Assembly (NCBI RefSeq): GCF_900589395.1
Contig: NZ_UUIS01000073.1
Span: forward strand, 1-64,000
Direction: 5' to 3'
Source of the DNA: Pseudomonas viridiflava
GTDB lineage: Bacteria > Pseudomonadota > Gammaproteobacteria > Pseudomonadales > Pseudomonadaceae
Length of the DNA stretch: 64,000 bases
The notes below the pieces were generated by a model. It saw nothing but the letters and a program-made list of their open reading frames with translations. It was not told the origin of the DNA and did not search any database. Of this stretch, positions 34,571 to 43,499 are shown one piece after another (within the stretch, counting starts at the first letter, position 1; the number at the start of each line of letters is the position of its first letter). A program made the position numbers and the translations under genes.

Positions 34571-35503
34571 TCAGCCCTCAAGCACCATCTTCAGACGCTC
34601 ACGCACCACGTCGACCAGCTTGTCGGGCTGAAATTTGGACAGAAAGTTGTCACACCCCACTTTCTTGACCATCGACTCATTGAAGCTGCCCGACAGCGAA
34701 GTGTGCAGCACCACATACAGCCCCTTGAGGCGCGGGTCGTTACGGATTTCGGTGGTCAGGCGGTAGCCGTCCATCTCCGGCATTTCAGCGTCGGTGAACA
34801 CCATGAGCAGTTTTTCATTCATGTCCAGGCCCGAGTCGGCCCAGGCCTTGAGCATGTTCAGGCCCTTGAGACCATCGCTGGCCATGTGCAGCTTGAGACC
34901 CAATTGCGACAAGGTATCGCGCAACTGGGCCAGGGCCACCTTGGAGTCGTCCACCAGCAGCACTTCCAGGCCGCGAGCGTGATCCAGGATCGGGTCCTCG
35001 AGCTTCTCGCGCGAAACCTTGGCGTTGTAGGGCACGATCTCGGCCAGGACCTTTTCAACGTCGATGACTTCAACCAGCTGGTCGTCGACCTTGCTGATGG
35101 CGGTCAGGTAATGCTGACGACCGGCGCTGGCCGGCGGCGGCATGATCGCCTCCCAGTTCAGGTTGATGATGCGATCGACGCCGCCCACCAGAAACGCCTG
35201 CACCGTACGGTTGTACTCGGTGACGATAATGGTGCTGTCGGGGCCCGGCACCAGCGGGCGCATGCCGATGGCCTGGGACAGGTCGATCACCGGCAGGGTC
35301 TGGCCACGCAGGTTGACCACGCCACAGACAAACGAATGACGTTGCGGCATGAGTGTCAGCTTGGGCAGCTGCAGCACTTCCTGGACCTTGAACACGTTGA
35401 TCGCGAACAACTGGCGACCGGCCAGGCGAAACATGAGGATTTCCAGGCGATTCTCGCCCACCAGTTGTGTGCGCTGATCTACTGTGTCGAGAATGCCGGC
35501 CAT
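34571..35503 (-). CDS. cheV: chemotaxis coupling protein CheV
   Basis: A 310-residue CheV: an N-terminal CheW domain (about residues 15-165, LFAINVFKVQEVLQLPKL) fused to a receiver domain (about 180-305). The receiver keeps the acidic pair (VDDSKVA), the phospho-acceptor Asp in FTDAEMPEMDG, the Thr in LHTSLSG and the Lys in FLSKFQ. It couples chemoreceptors to CheA in a phosphorylation-dependent way. AGGAG lies 7 nt before the ATG. No other che genes are adjacent. Confidence 0.92.
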   Translation of the reverse strand: MAGILDTVDQRTQLVGENRLEILMFRLAGRQLFAINVFKVQEVLQLPKLTLMPQRHSFVCGVVNLRGQTLPVIDLSQAIGMRPLVPGPDSTIIVTEYNRTVQAFLVGGVDRIINLNWEAIMPPPASAGRQHYLTAISKVDDQLVEVIDVEKVLAEIVPYNAKVSREKLEDPILDHARGLEVLLVDDSKVALAQLRDTLSQLGLKLHMASDGLKGLNMLKAWADSGLDMNEKLLMVFTDAEMPEMDGYRLTTEIRNDPRLKGLYVVLHTSLSGSFNESMVKKVGCDNFLSKFQPDKLVDVVRERLKMVLEG

Positions 35504-35830
35504 TTATAGCTCCTGAAGCGTTGATAACGATGGGTCTGCCAGCCGGTTTATCGGCTGCAACATGCCAGACCTTAGCGACCCTTTGCGGCTATTTGCGGGC
35601 TGTCGAGATCGCTGATGTCATACAGGCATCATGCTTTAGCGGCCTGGTAATTGCCAATGCTCGATGCATGTGCTGTCGCGCAGGCTGAAAGCCCGGCTGT
35701 GGGCGGGCTGACCGTCACATTCATGCAACATTCAGAAATGCCCTACAGACTTTCCAATGAAACCAAAATTAACTGTCAGGCATTCATTGCGTGGCCCTGC
35801 GCCGCCATCCATCAGGTATGGAGATCAAGG
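35504..35830. other. intergenic region between divergent cheV and a small unknown gene
   Basis: These 327 bp hold the divergent promoters of cheV and the downstream small gene. I see a short hairpin AGCCGGTTTATCGGCT and an A+T-richer part near 35755-35790, but no clear consensus promoter, RNA or coding frame. Confidence 0.4.
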
Positions 35831-36253
35831 ATGCTGAACAGTAATCAATGGCTGCATCGACACGATCAATTCCTGAGCCAGTCGCAGACGCTGCTGCAAC
35901 GCTCGGAGGATTGCGTGGCTCATCTGGAAATGATCACCGACGACGAAGACGCCATTACCTGCCTGCAGGCAACCCTGCTCGGCCTCACCGAAAAAGCGGC
36001 CGGCGCCTCGCTTGGCGATATGGCTGCATTCATCGACCAGTTGCGCCAGCGCCTGGCGCAGTTGGTCAAGGCCAATGGCCTGGGCCTTGAGGCCATCGGC
36101 GCGCTCAGGCACTGCCTGGGCCTGCTGGCCTGGCAACTGGAGCTGGTCGACCCGCACACCGGCGAGTTACCCCAGGACGATGATGACCAGCAGCATCTGC
36201 TGGCCCGGCTGGCCGACCTGGCTGCCACCGGACCGGACCGTACAAACACTTGA
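35831..36253 (+). CDS. hypothetical protein (140 aa)
   Basis: A 140-residue, highly helical cytoplasmic protein (MLNSNQWLHRHDQFLSQSQT at the start) with an acidic patch QDDDDQQ near residue 125. The middle (AAFIDQLRQRLAQLVKANGL) is suited to coiled-coil packing. No known domain is recognised. GGAG lies 9 nt before the ATG. It is divergent from cheV and its stop lies 8 bp from the convergent lipid-kinase gene. Function unknown; a chemotaxis link is only positional. Confidence 0.68.
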   Translation: MLNSNQWLHRHDQFLSQSQTLLQRSEDCVAHLEMITDDEDAITCLQATLLGLTEKAAGASLGDMAAFIDQLRQRLAQLVKANGLGLEAIGALRHCLGLLAWQLELVDPHTGELPQDDDDQQHLLARLADLAATGPDRTNT

Positions 36254-36261
36254 CCCGGCGT

Positions 36262-37203
36262 TCAGTCGGCGCGACTGAGCCAAGGGGTCTCGCTGGCGCT
36301 CAGCAGCGCAGAGCCGACCGGCAGGTGCACGTGCAATGCCGCCGGCCGCGCACTGAAACGCATGTGCCTGATCGACAGCGGCTCGCCATCGAGGTTGATA
36401 TCAAGGCCCTGCGCCGACTTGATCTCGACCCACGGCAGGCGCGCGCGGATAAACATGTTTTCCAGGCCCAGCCCGCCGGACAGCAGGCTCTTGAGGGTAC
36501 CGACCAGCTCCTGCGGGGCGGGCAGAATGCTGATGTCCAGCAAGCCGTCATCGGCCAGGGCCGTAGGGCATAGCACATGGCCGCCGCCAGCCTGGCGACC
36601 GTTGCCGATACCCAGCGCCAGCAGGTCACCGCTCCACTGAAAATCCGGACCGCTCAACTCGCCGTAGGCGGCGTGCAGCTCACTGAAGCGACTCAGCCCG
36701 GTGAACAGATAGGCCGCGCCGCCCAGGACTTTTTTCAGGTCTTCGGAGGTATTGGCCGTCACCTGGCTGCCGAAGCCGCCGGTGGCCATGTTCAGGAACA
36801 GTTTGCCGTCCACCTCCCCCAGATCCACCGGACGCGCCGGAGCGTCCAGCAGGTCCAGGGCGGCATCGATTTCCAGCGGCACGCCGGCGGCACGGGCAAA
36901 GTCGTTGGCCGTGCCCAGGGGCAGGATCACCAGGCTCAACGGATCGTCATCGCCGTCAGGCACCTCACTCAGGGCCAGCGCCTCGGCGATGTCGCGCAAG
37001 GTGCCGTCGCCACCGCCGGCAATCACTCGCCGATGCCCGGCTGCCAAGGCCTCGGCGACCAGGCGTTGCGCATCGCCACCTTCCCAGGTCAGGCGCACAT
37101 CCAGGTCCCAGCCTTGCTCGCGCTTGCGGTTGACGGCACTGCGTACATCCTCATTGAGCGACTGCTTGCCATGAAGAATCAGAATCGCTCTGCGTTGAGC
37201 CAT
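36262..37203 (-). CDS. yegS: YegS/DgkB-type lipid kinase
   Basis: A 313-residue diacylglycerol-kinase-catalytic-domain protein. The nucleotide-binding signature GGDGTLRDIAEAL falls near residues 64-76, with LPLGTANDFARA after it and the C-terminal beta-sandwich ending with the typical LDGEPLS motif. YegS phosphorylates phosphatidylglycerol or related lipids in a metal-dependent way. The start MAQRRAIL at 37203 fits the family; the frame is open further upstream into the promoter region. Confidence 0.88.
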   Translation of the reverse strand: MAQRRAILILHGKQSLNEDVRSAVNRKREQGWDLDVRLTWEGGDAQRLVAEALAAGHRRVIAGGGDGTLRDIAEALALSEVPDGDDDPLSLVILPLGTANDFARAAGVPLEIDAALDLLDAPARPVDLGEVDGKLFLNMATGGFGSQVTANTSEDLKKVLGGAAYLFTGLSRFSELHAAYGELSGPDFQWSGDLLALGIGNGRQAGGGHVLCPTALADDGLLDISILPAPQELVGTLKSLLSGGLGLENMFIRARLPWVEIKSAQGLDINLDGEPLSIRHMRFSARPAALHVHLPVGSALLSASETPWLSRAD

Positions 37204-37701
37204 GACGGTCCCCTGTAATCGATAGATGGTTGTCACCCGCCCCTGCCGCCGGGCGATACCTGCATATGACCCTGGCCAAAACAAAAGCGCTCGCCCGTAC
37301 CGACAATTTTTTCGCACTCGTCCCGGCCTGGACACGCGCCCGGTTTCATTGGGGCAAAAAGCTGCCATACCCCCGCCGCAGGGACGCCGCCAGGCAAAAC
37401 TGAACGCGGAAACCCGACGTTTTTTGTTGCATGGGCTTTACTGTCAAAAAGCCTGACCGAAGCGGTTTCTGTCATTCGCTTCAGAGAAGTCCTACGGCAA
37501 AACAAGGCATTAGCGACAGCGCTCGTTTTCAGCTACGTGCGAGTGACCGAACGCCAAGGTATTTCAGCCCTGCAAACGCCAAAACAATGACTATATTTTT
37601 CCGGGCAACCCAACAGACATTTTTTTGACCCTTGCCTGCCAAGCATGGAATTTCAAGGACGGTCGCTTGAGTAAAGGATCGACACGCAGTAAGGAGGCCC
37701 T
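37204..37701. promoter_or_regulatory. psl operon promoter and leader region
   Basis: A 498-bp gap between the divergent yegS and pslA genes, with no credible coding frame. A possible sigma-70 promoter is CTGCAA (37570-37575) and TATATT (37592-37597), 16 bp apart, giving a leader of about 100 nt. Further upstream lies an inverted repeat GAAGCG / CGCTTC (37459-37464 and 37477-37482). Close to pslA are four ANGGA motifs, listed separately. P. aeruginosa psl also has a long regulated leader. Confidence 0.5.
37645..37695 (+). promoter_or_regulatory. clustered ANGGA motifs in the pslA leader (RsmA-type)
   Basis: ATGGA at 37645-37649 and AAGGA at 37655-37659, 37674-37678 and 37691-37695 give four ANGGA motifs in 51 nt; the last is part of the pslA Shine-Dalgarno sequence AAGGAGG. 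RsmA/CsrA proteins bind such motifs, and RsmA represses psl translation in P. aeruginosa. RsmA binding here is inferred. Confidence 0.5.
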
Positions 37702-39138
37702 ATGCGGTTGCAGCCCGTCGACAGTCTGTCGCTGACCCGAACCAGTCTTGTCGAATACTTCCTGTTCGGCATTCGCCTGGCCCATGGCCTGGCCTGCGTA
37801 ATGCCAGGGCTGGTGATCCTGGCACTTGCACCTGCGATCCAGGTCGATCAGGCCAAGGGTGAGTTGGGCATGCTGCTGGTCTTCGGCCTGATCTGCGTGA
37901 TGATGTTCCAGGCCCTGGGCGTGTATTGCGAAGCGCTGTTCAGCAACTCGCTGCGTCTGCGCATGATCCTGTTCGCCTGGACGGCGGCTTTTGGCCTTTT
38001 GTTGATCATGCATCACTTCATGCAGGTGCTGCAGTCGGTGAGCCAGGACGCGCTGCTGGTCTGGTACCTGTCGACCCTGGCCTTGCTGTGCCTGCTGCGC
38101 CTGCTGTTGCTGGTGCTGTTTCGTCACCTGATGAAAAAAGGCCTGTTCCTGCAGAACGCGGTGATTCTTGGCGCGACCGAAAACGGCCTGCGCCTGGCCG
38201 AATACCTGCTTCAGCATCAGGACATCCGTTCAGGGGTCAGCGGTTTCATCGACGATCGTATCGGGCGCATGCCCAAGACCGTCGCCAACCTGCCGCTGCT
38301 GGGAAACACCGGTGACCTGGAACGCCTGATCCGCGAAGACAAGGTCACGCAGGTGCTGGTGGCCCTGCCCTGGACAGCCGAAAACCGCATGGACTACATC
38401 ATTCGCGAGCTGCGCCGGTTGCCGGTCAATGTGCTGCTGGTGCCGGACATGATTGCCTTCCGGCACACCCACAACCGCATCACCGAAGTGGCCAGCCTGC
38501 CGATGTTCAATGCCTCGGATGTGCCGCTCAACGGCTGGTCGCCGTTCATCAAGCGGGCCGAAGACATCGTGCTGTCATCGCTGGCCGTCGCCCTGCTGTC
38601 GCCGGTCATGCTACTGATCGCCATAGCCATCAAGCTCGACTCCAAGGGGCCGGTGCTGTTCCGGCAGAAACGCTATGGCTATAACAATCGCCTCATCGAG
38701 GTCTTCAAGTTTCGCTCCATGCATCAGCACCAGGCCGATGCCACAGCGGAAAACCAAACCACCCGCCACGATGCCAGGGTCACGCGGGTCGGTCGCTTCA
38801 TCCGTAAAACCAGCCTGGACGAGCTGCCACAGCTGTTCAATGTGGTGGCCGGCACCATGTCCATGGTGGGCCCGCGCCCCCATGCCACAGCCACCAAAGC
38901 GGCCGGCATTCTCTTCGAGCAGGCGGTCAAGGAGTACACCTCGCGTCATCGCGTCAAACCGGGCATTACCGGGCTTGCGCAGATCAACGGTTATAGGGGT
39001 GAGACAGATACCGTGGAAAAAATCGAGAAGCGCGTCGAATTCGATCTTGAGTACATCGAAAACTGGTCCGTCTGGTTCGATCTCTACATCCTTCTGCGCA
39101 CGGTTCCGGCCGTGCTGCTCAACCGAGAGGTTTATTGA
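37702..39138 (+). CDS. pslA: undecaprenyl-phosphate glycosyl-1-phosphate transferase PslA
   Basis: A 478-residue polyisoprenyl-phosphate hexose-1-phosphate transferase that starts repeat-unit assembly on the lipid carrier. Four N-terminal membrane helices, a Rossmann-like middle (VILGATENGLRLAEYLL), a further helix near residue 290 and the bacterial sugar transferase domain with VFKFRSMH, DELPQLFNVVAGTMSMVGPR and HRVKPGITGLAQINGYRG. It is the first gene of an eleven-gene operon that matches psl in order and length (PslA is 478 residues). The Shine-Dalgarno AAGGAGG overlaps an ANGGA motif. Confidence 0.93.
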   Translation: MRLQPVDSLSLTRTSLVEYFLFGIRLAHGLACVMPGLVILALAPAIQVDQAKGELGMLLVFGLICVMMFQALGVYCEALFSNSLRLRMILFAWTAAFGLLLIMHHFMQVLQSVSQDALLVWYLSTLALLCLLRLLLLVLFRHLMKKGLFLQNAVILGATENGLRLAEYLLQHQDIRSGVSGFIDDRIGRMPKTVANLPLLGNTGDLERLIREDKVTQVLVALPWTAENRMDYIIRELRRLPVNVLLVPDMIAFRHTHNRITEVASLPMFNASDVPLNGWSPFIKRAEDIVLSSLAVALLSPVMLLIAIAIKLDSKGPVLFRQKRYGYNNRLIEVFKFRSMHQHQADATAENQTTRHDARVTRVGRFIRKTSLDELPQLFNVVAGTMSMVGPRPHATATKAAGILFEQAVKEYTSRHRVKPGITGLAQINGYRGETDTVEKIEKRVEFDLEYIENWSVWFDLYILLRTVPAVLLNREVY

Positions 39139-39141
39139 TTG

Positions 39142-40599
39142 ATGAGTACCCTCATCCCTTGCATCATCGCCGGCGGTTCCGGCACCCGGCTTTGGCCGGT
39201 CTCGCGCCAGGCCATGCCCAAGCCGTTCATGCGCCTGCCCGATGGCGAGAGCCTGCTGCAAAAAACCTTCAACCGCGCCACCGGCATTCCCCAGGTCGAA
39301 CACCTGCTGACCGTCACCAACCGTGAAGTGTATTTCCGCACGGTGGACGACTATCGGCCACTGAATAAAAAACGCGCCAGTCTCGATTTCATCCTGGAAC
39401 CGGTGGGACGCAACACGGCACCGGCCATCGCGGCCGCCGCGCTGCACGTGGCAACCTTGTACGGCGAAGATGCGCAACTGCTGATTCTGCCGGCCGACCA
39501 CCTGATCTCGGACACCGAGGCCTTCCAGGCGGCGGTGGCACAGGCCCGGCACCTGGCCGGGCAAGGCTGGCTGGTGACCTTCGGCATCGTTCCCGACAAA
39601 GCGGAAACCGGCTTTGGCTACATCGAAAAAGGCCAGAAGCTCAACGGCGACGGCTACCAGGTGGCGCGTTTCGTCGAAAAACCCGATGTCGCCACCGCCC
39701 AGGCCTGGGTCAGCGGCGGTTTACACCTGTGGAACGCGGGGATGTTCTGCATGCGCGTCGACAGCCTGCTGGCCGAGCTGCGTGTGCACGCCCCCGAGGT
39801 GCTCGACGCGGTCAGCGCCTGCCTGGCCCACAGCACCACCAAGCAAGGCAGCAATGAATTGCAGGTCGAGCTGGACAACGATCTGTTTGCCCAGGTGCCC
39901 GACATTTCCATCGACTACGCCCTGCTGGAGCACTCGGCCAAGGTGGCGGTGGTGCCCTGTCAGTTGGGCTGGAGCGACATCGGGTCGTGGCAGGCCCTGC
40001 GCGAACTGACCCCGGCCGATGCCCAGGGCAACCGATGCAACGGCCAGACCGTGCTGCACGAGGTCACCAACTGCTTCATCGACTCGCCCAAGCGCCTGGT
40101 CGGGGCCGTCGGCCTGGACAACCTGATCATCATCGACACCCCCGACGCCTTGCTGGTCGCCGACGGCAACCGCAGCCAGGACGTCAAGCTCATCGCCCAG
40201 GAGCTCAAGCGCCAGGACCATGAAGCCTATCGCCTGCACCGCACAGTGACCCGGCCGTGGGGCACCTACACCGTGCTGGAAGAAGGCAAGCGCTTCAAGA
40301 TCAAGCGCATCGTGGTGCACCCGCAGGCTTCACTGTCGCTGCAAATGCACCACCACCGCAGCGAGCACTGGATTGTGGTCAGCGGCATGGCCACGGTCAC
40401 CAATGGCGAGCGTGAGTTCATGCTCGACACCAATGAGTCGACCTTTATCAAGCCGGGCCACACCCACCGCCTGGTCAACCCCGGGGTCATCGACCTGGTG
40501 ATGATCGAAGTGCAAAGCGGCGAGTACCTGGGCGAGGACGACATCGTGCGCTTTACCGACATCTATGGGCGTGTACCGGTCCAGGCCGCCAAGGCCTGA
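39142..40599 (+). CDS. pslB: bifunctional mannose-1-phosphate guanylyltransferase / mannose-6-phosphate isomerase
   Basis: A 485-residue two-domain enzyme. The N-terminal nucleotidyltransferase has the GGSGTRLWP signature and QAMPKPFM loop and makes GDP-mannose. The C-terminal cupin domain (RPWGTYTVLEEGKRFKIKRI, LQMHHHRSEHW) is the phosphomannose isomerase part. It supplies mannose units for the Psl-type polymer and starts three bases after the pslA stop (a TTG precedes the ATG at 39142). Homologous to PslB, AlgA and WbpW; position makes PslB the best name. Confidence 0.94.
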   Translation: MSTLIPCIIAGGSGTRLWPVSRQAMPKPFMRLPDGESLLQKTFNRATGIPQVEHLLTVTNREVYFRTVDDYRPLNKKRASLDFILEPVGRNTAPAIAAAALHVATLYGEDAQLLILPADHLISDTEAFQAAVAQARHLAGQGWLVTFGIVPDKAETGFGYIEKGQKLNGDGYQVARFVEKPDVATAQAWVSGGLHLWNAGMFCMRVDSLLAELRVHAPEVLDAVSACLAHSTTKQGSNELQVELDNDLFAQVPDISIDYALLEHSAKVAVVPCQLGWSDIGSWQALRELTPADAQGNRCNGQTVLHEVTNCFIDSPKRLVGAVGLDNLIIIDTPDALLVADGNRSQDVKLIAQELKRQDHEAYRLHRTVTRPWGTYTVLEEGKRFKIKRIVVHPQASLSLQMHHHRSEHWIVVSGMATVTNGEREFMLDTNESTFIKPGHTHRLVNPGVIDLVMIEVQSGEYLGEDDIVRFTDIYGRVPVQAAKA

Positions 40600-40694
40600 A
40601 CCGTTGTGTGACCGACCGCGTACGCCTGGCGTACGCGGTACTTGAAATCCGGCGTTGTGGGCCGGCATGTTTTCCCCGTCAGGGAGCTGTATTC

Positions 40695-41489
40695 ATGGAT
40701 CGGATGTATGTGCGCCCTTTCAAATCCGTGCTGCTGGCAGCCTGCCTGCTGGCGCTCGGAGCCTGCAACACCCCGGCCAGGGTCGGTGTACCGGACGACA
40801 CCGCCTTGATCGAGGCCGGCCGTACGGCCGGGCTTGCCCTGGCTGGCAAGCCGTTGCCGGCGCAGAAGATTCGAGCCGGCGACACCTTGCGTATCGTGCG
40901 CAATACCGGCGAGCCGCCGACCATCTCGGCCTTCACCGCCAACACCCTTTATGAACTGACGCTGTTCCAGGTACTCACCGACGGCACCTTTGCCTATCCC
41001 TGGGTCGGCACGGTACACGCTGCCGGCCTGACGGTCCCGCAACTGACCGCGCACTTGCAGGAACAGCTCAAGGGCATCTATCGCGAGACCGCGATGACCA
41101 TCAACATCAACCAGGCGCCGGGCAACACCGTGTTCATCGGCGGCGCGGTGCGCAACTCGACCAACCTGCCGGTCACCATCGCCACCACCCTGGACCAGGC
41201 CATCATCGGCGCCGGCGGCGTGGCCCCCGATGGCGACGCACAACTGGTCGCGCTGTTGCGCCAGGAAGACAACGGCCTCTACAAGACCTATTTCTTCGAC
41301 TACAGCAAGATGCTCTGGTCCAGCCCCCAGGCGCCCCGGGGCCCGGTGCTGCTGCAACGCGGCGATGTGGTGTTCGTGCCCAAATCCACGGTTGGCAACA
41401 AGGCCGATGGCGTCAACCTGTACTTCAACCAGTTGATCCCGTTCTCCAAGTCCCTGGGCTTTGGTGTGAATTACGAGTTGCAGAACTAA
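40695..41489 (+). CDS. pslD: polysaccharide export lipoprotein PslD (Wza family)
   Basis: A 264-residue outer-membrane polysaccharide export protein. The signal peptide has a lipobox LALGAC, so it is lipid-anchored. A poly-export domain follows (KIRAGDTLRIVRNTGEPP, FAYPWVGTVHAAGLTVPQL), then SLBB-type repeats. GGGAG lies 8 nt before this ATG; a second ATG three codons inside is possible. In P. aeruginosa, pslC lies between pslB and pslD; here only 95 non-coding bases separate them. Confidence 0.92.
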   Translation: MDRMYVRPFKSVLLAACLLALGACNTPARVGVPDDTALIEAGRTAGLALAGKPLPAQKIRAGDTLRIVRNTGEPPTISAFTANTLYELTLFQVLTDGTFAYPWVGTVHAAGLTVPQLTAHLQEQLKGIYRETAMTININQAPGNTVFIGGAVRNSTNLPVTIATTLDQAIIGAGGVAPDGDAQLVALLRQEDNGLYKTYFFDYSKMLWSSPQAPRGPVLLQRGDVVFVPKSTVGNKADGVNLYFNQLIPFSKSLGFGVNYELQN

Positions 41490-41507
41490 CCGTCAGGGAA
41501 AAGACAC

Positions 41508-43499
41508 ATGATCAACATCCGTTCATTTCGCGATGTGCTGCGCCTGTTTTTCATCTTCAGGCGTGAAGTGCAGACCACGGTACTGGTGACATTCATCATC
41601 GTGGTGCTGGGCGCGTTCCTGCTGCCCAACCGTTATGAGTCTACCGCCCTGTTGCTGGTCAAGCCGGGCCGCGACAGCAGCACGGTGCCGATCGAGCTGT
41701 CCAACCGCCAGTCGATCGTATTGCCCAGTGCCCTGCGCGACCCGCTGCTGGACGAAGAGCGGATGCTCACCGGCCGGCCGATCACCCGCACGGTGGCCGA
41801 AAAGTACCTGGCCGAAATGTCCAGGGCGCGAGAAGAAGCGGGTTTCATCAGTTCGGCCAAGAACCTGCTCAAGGATTCGGTCTACGCAGTCTTCGACACC
41901 GTGCACCGGTTGTTCGAGCTGATCGGCCTGGCCGAACGGCGCTCGGCGGTCGAACGCCTGGCCGAGAACCTGGAAAAGGGCTTCAAGGTGCGCCACGAAC
42001 CCGGCTCCTCGGTGATGGAGCTGACCTTCACCTGGGACGACCCGGCCGTGGCCCAGGACGTACTCAGGAACTGGATCGAGGAATACCAGTTGCAGCGCAC
42101 CAAGACCCTGGGCCGAGTCAGCCTGTATACGTTCTTCGACACCGAGGTCAAGGAAACCGGCGCCAATATCATCATCTACAAGAAACAGATCCAGACCTAC
42201 CTCAACCAGCTGGGGGCGGTGAGCATTGCCCAGCGCCTGGCCGACACCTCCCAGGGCCTGAATGACCTGCGCACCGAACGCAACAACACCATCCGCGCCA
42301 TCGCCTCGACCAAGGCCGGCCTGGAAACCCTGAAGAAACAGCTGGACAGCCAGCCCAAGACCGTTTCGGCCGGCCGTGAACTGACCCTGAACCCCAACCG
42401 CCAGGACCTGCAGAACCGCATCAATGCCAAGGAAGTCGAGCGCCAGGAACTGCGCCGCACCTTCTTTGACACGGCCCCGCCGATCCGGGCGATCAGCGAA
42501 GAGATCGACAACATCAAGGCGCTGCTCAAGGCGCAGCAAGAGACGGTGCAGCGCTCGGAGAGCATTACCCCCAACCCGATCTACAACCGTATGCAGAACG
42601 TCTACGCCGACCAGCAGACCAGCTACGCGCGGCTGCTGACCCAACTGACCGAGCAGGACCGGCAACTGGCCCAGCTGGAAAAGGACCGGCTGCAGGCCCT
42701 GAGCCTGGAGCCTGAACTGTCACGCCTGCAAAGCGAACTGGACGCGGCCGAGAAAAGCTACGCCCTGTACTCCGACAGCCTGGAAAAGGCGCGCATCGAC
42801 CGCGAGCTGGACAACAGCCAGATCAGCAACATCGCCCTGATCGAAGAGGCCACCCTCAACCCCAGCCGGGTCTTCCCCAAGAGCTTGCTGATGCTGGTGC
42901 TGGCCTTTCCGTTGAGCCTGCTGGTAGGCGTGCTGGCGCTGTACTTCTTCTACCTGCTGGACCAGCGCATCCACGATGGCGACAAGATCGAAAGCCGCTT
43001 CGGGGTGCCGGTGTGGACCAGCCTGCCGGACCTGGAACGCGCCCAGGAACGCACCGCCGCGTTCACCTCCAACCTGCACCGGGTGTACGGCATCCTGCCG
43101 CTCAGGCAAGTGGCCGAAAAAGGCCTGGCCATCGGCTTCACTTCCGAACACCCCGGCGAAGGCGTGAAGTTCGTGATTGCGCGCCTGAAAAACGTCCTGG
43201 TCGAACACGGCCACCGGGTCCGCACCGAAGGCCCGGGCCCGGCCAGCCCAGGCGAGATCGTGCTGATCGACGCCTCGGGCCTGTATGGCAACGATCAGCC
43301 GTTTGTCCTGCTGCGCGAAGCTGACCTGATCGTGCTGGTGGTGCGTGCACAACGCACCACCGTGCCGATGCTCGAAGACGCCTTGACCACCCTGAACACC
43401 GCCTTCAAACGGGTCGACGGCATCATCCTCAACCGTCGGCGCTTCGAGGTGCCGGAAAAAGTGCTGCGGTTCATCAAGCGCATAGGGAGCCGTGCCTGA
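41508..43499 (+). CDS. pslE: Wzc-like polysaccharide copolymerase PslE with degenerate kinase domain
   Basis: A 663-residue polysaccharide copolymerase. A Wzz-type domain with a first membrane helix at about residues 18-38, a long periplasmic coiled-coil region (about 200-430), a second helix at about 450-472, and a cytoplasmic C-terminal domain. That domain resembles a BY-kinase but its Walker A loop reads GEGVK at 550-554 instead of GEGK(S/T), and no tyrosine-rich tail is seen, so kinase activity is unlikely. It controls chain length and couples to PslD export. Length equals PslE of P. aeruginosa. The stop overlaps the pslF start (TGATG). Confidence 0.92.
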   Translation: MINIRSFRDVLRLFFIFRREVQTTVLVTFIIVVLGAFLLPNRYESTALLLVKPGRDSSTVPIELSNRQSIVLPSALRDPLLDEERMLTGRPITRTVAEKYLAEMSRAREEAGFISSAKNLLKDSVYAVFDTVHRLFELIGLAERRSAVERLAENLEKGFKVRHEPGSSVMELTFTWDDPAVAQDVLRNWIEEYQLQRTKTLGRVSLYTFFDTEVKETGANIIIYKKQIQTYLNQLGAVSIAQRLADTSQGLNDLRTERNNTIRAIASTKAGLETLKKQLDSQPKTVSAGRELTLNPNRQDLQNRINAKEVERQELRRTFFDTAPPIRAISEEIDNIKALLKAQQETVQRSESITPNPIYNRMQNVYADQQTSYARLLTQLTEQDRQLAQLEKDRLQALSLEPELSRLQSELDAAEKSYALYSDSLEKARIDRELDNSQISNIALIEEATLNPSRVFPKSLLMLVLAFPLSLLVGVLALYFFYLLDQRIHDGDKIESRFGVPVWTSLPDLERAQERTAAFTSNLHRVYGILPLRQVAEKGLAIGFTSEHPGEGVKFVIARLKNVLVEHGHRVRTEGPGPASPGEIVLIDASGLYGNDQPFVLLREADLIVLVVRAQRTTVPMLEDALTTLNTAFKRVDGIILNRRRFEVPEKVLRFIKRIGSRA

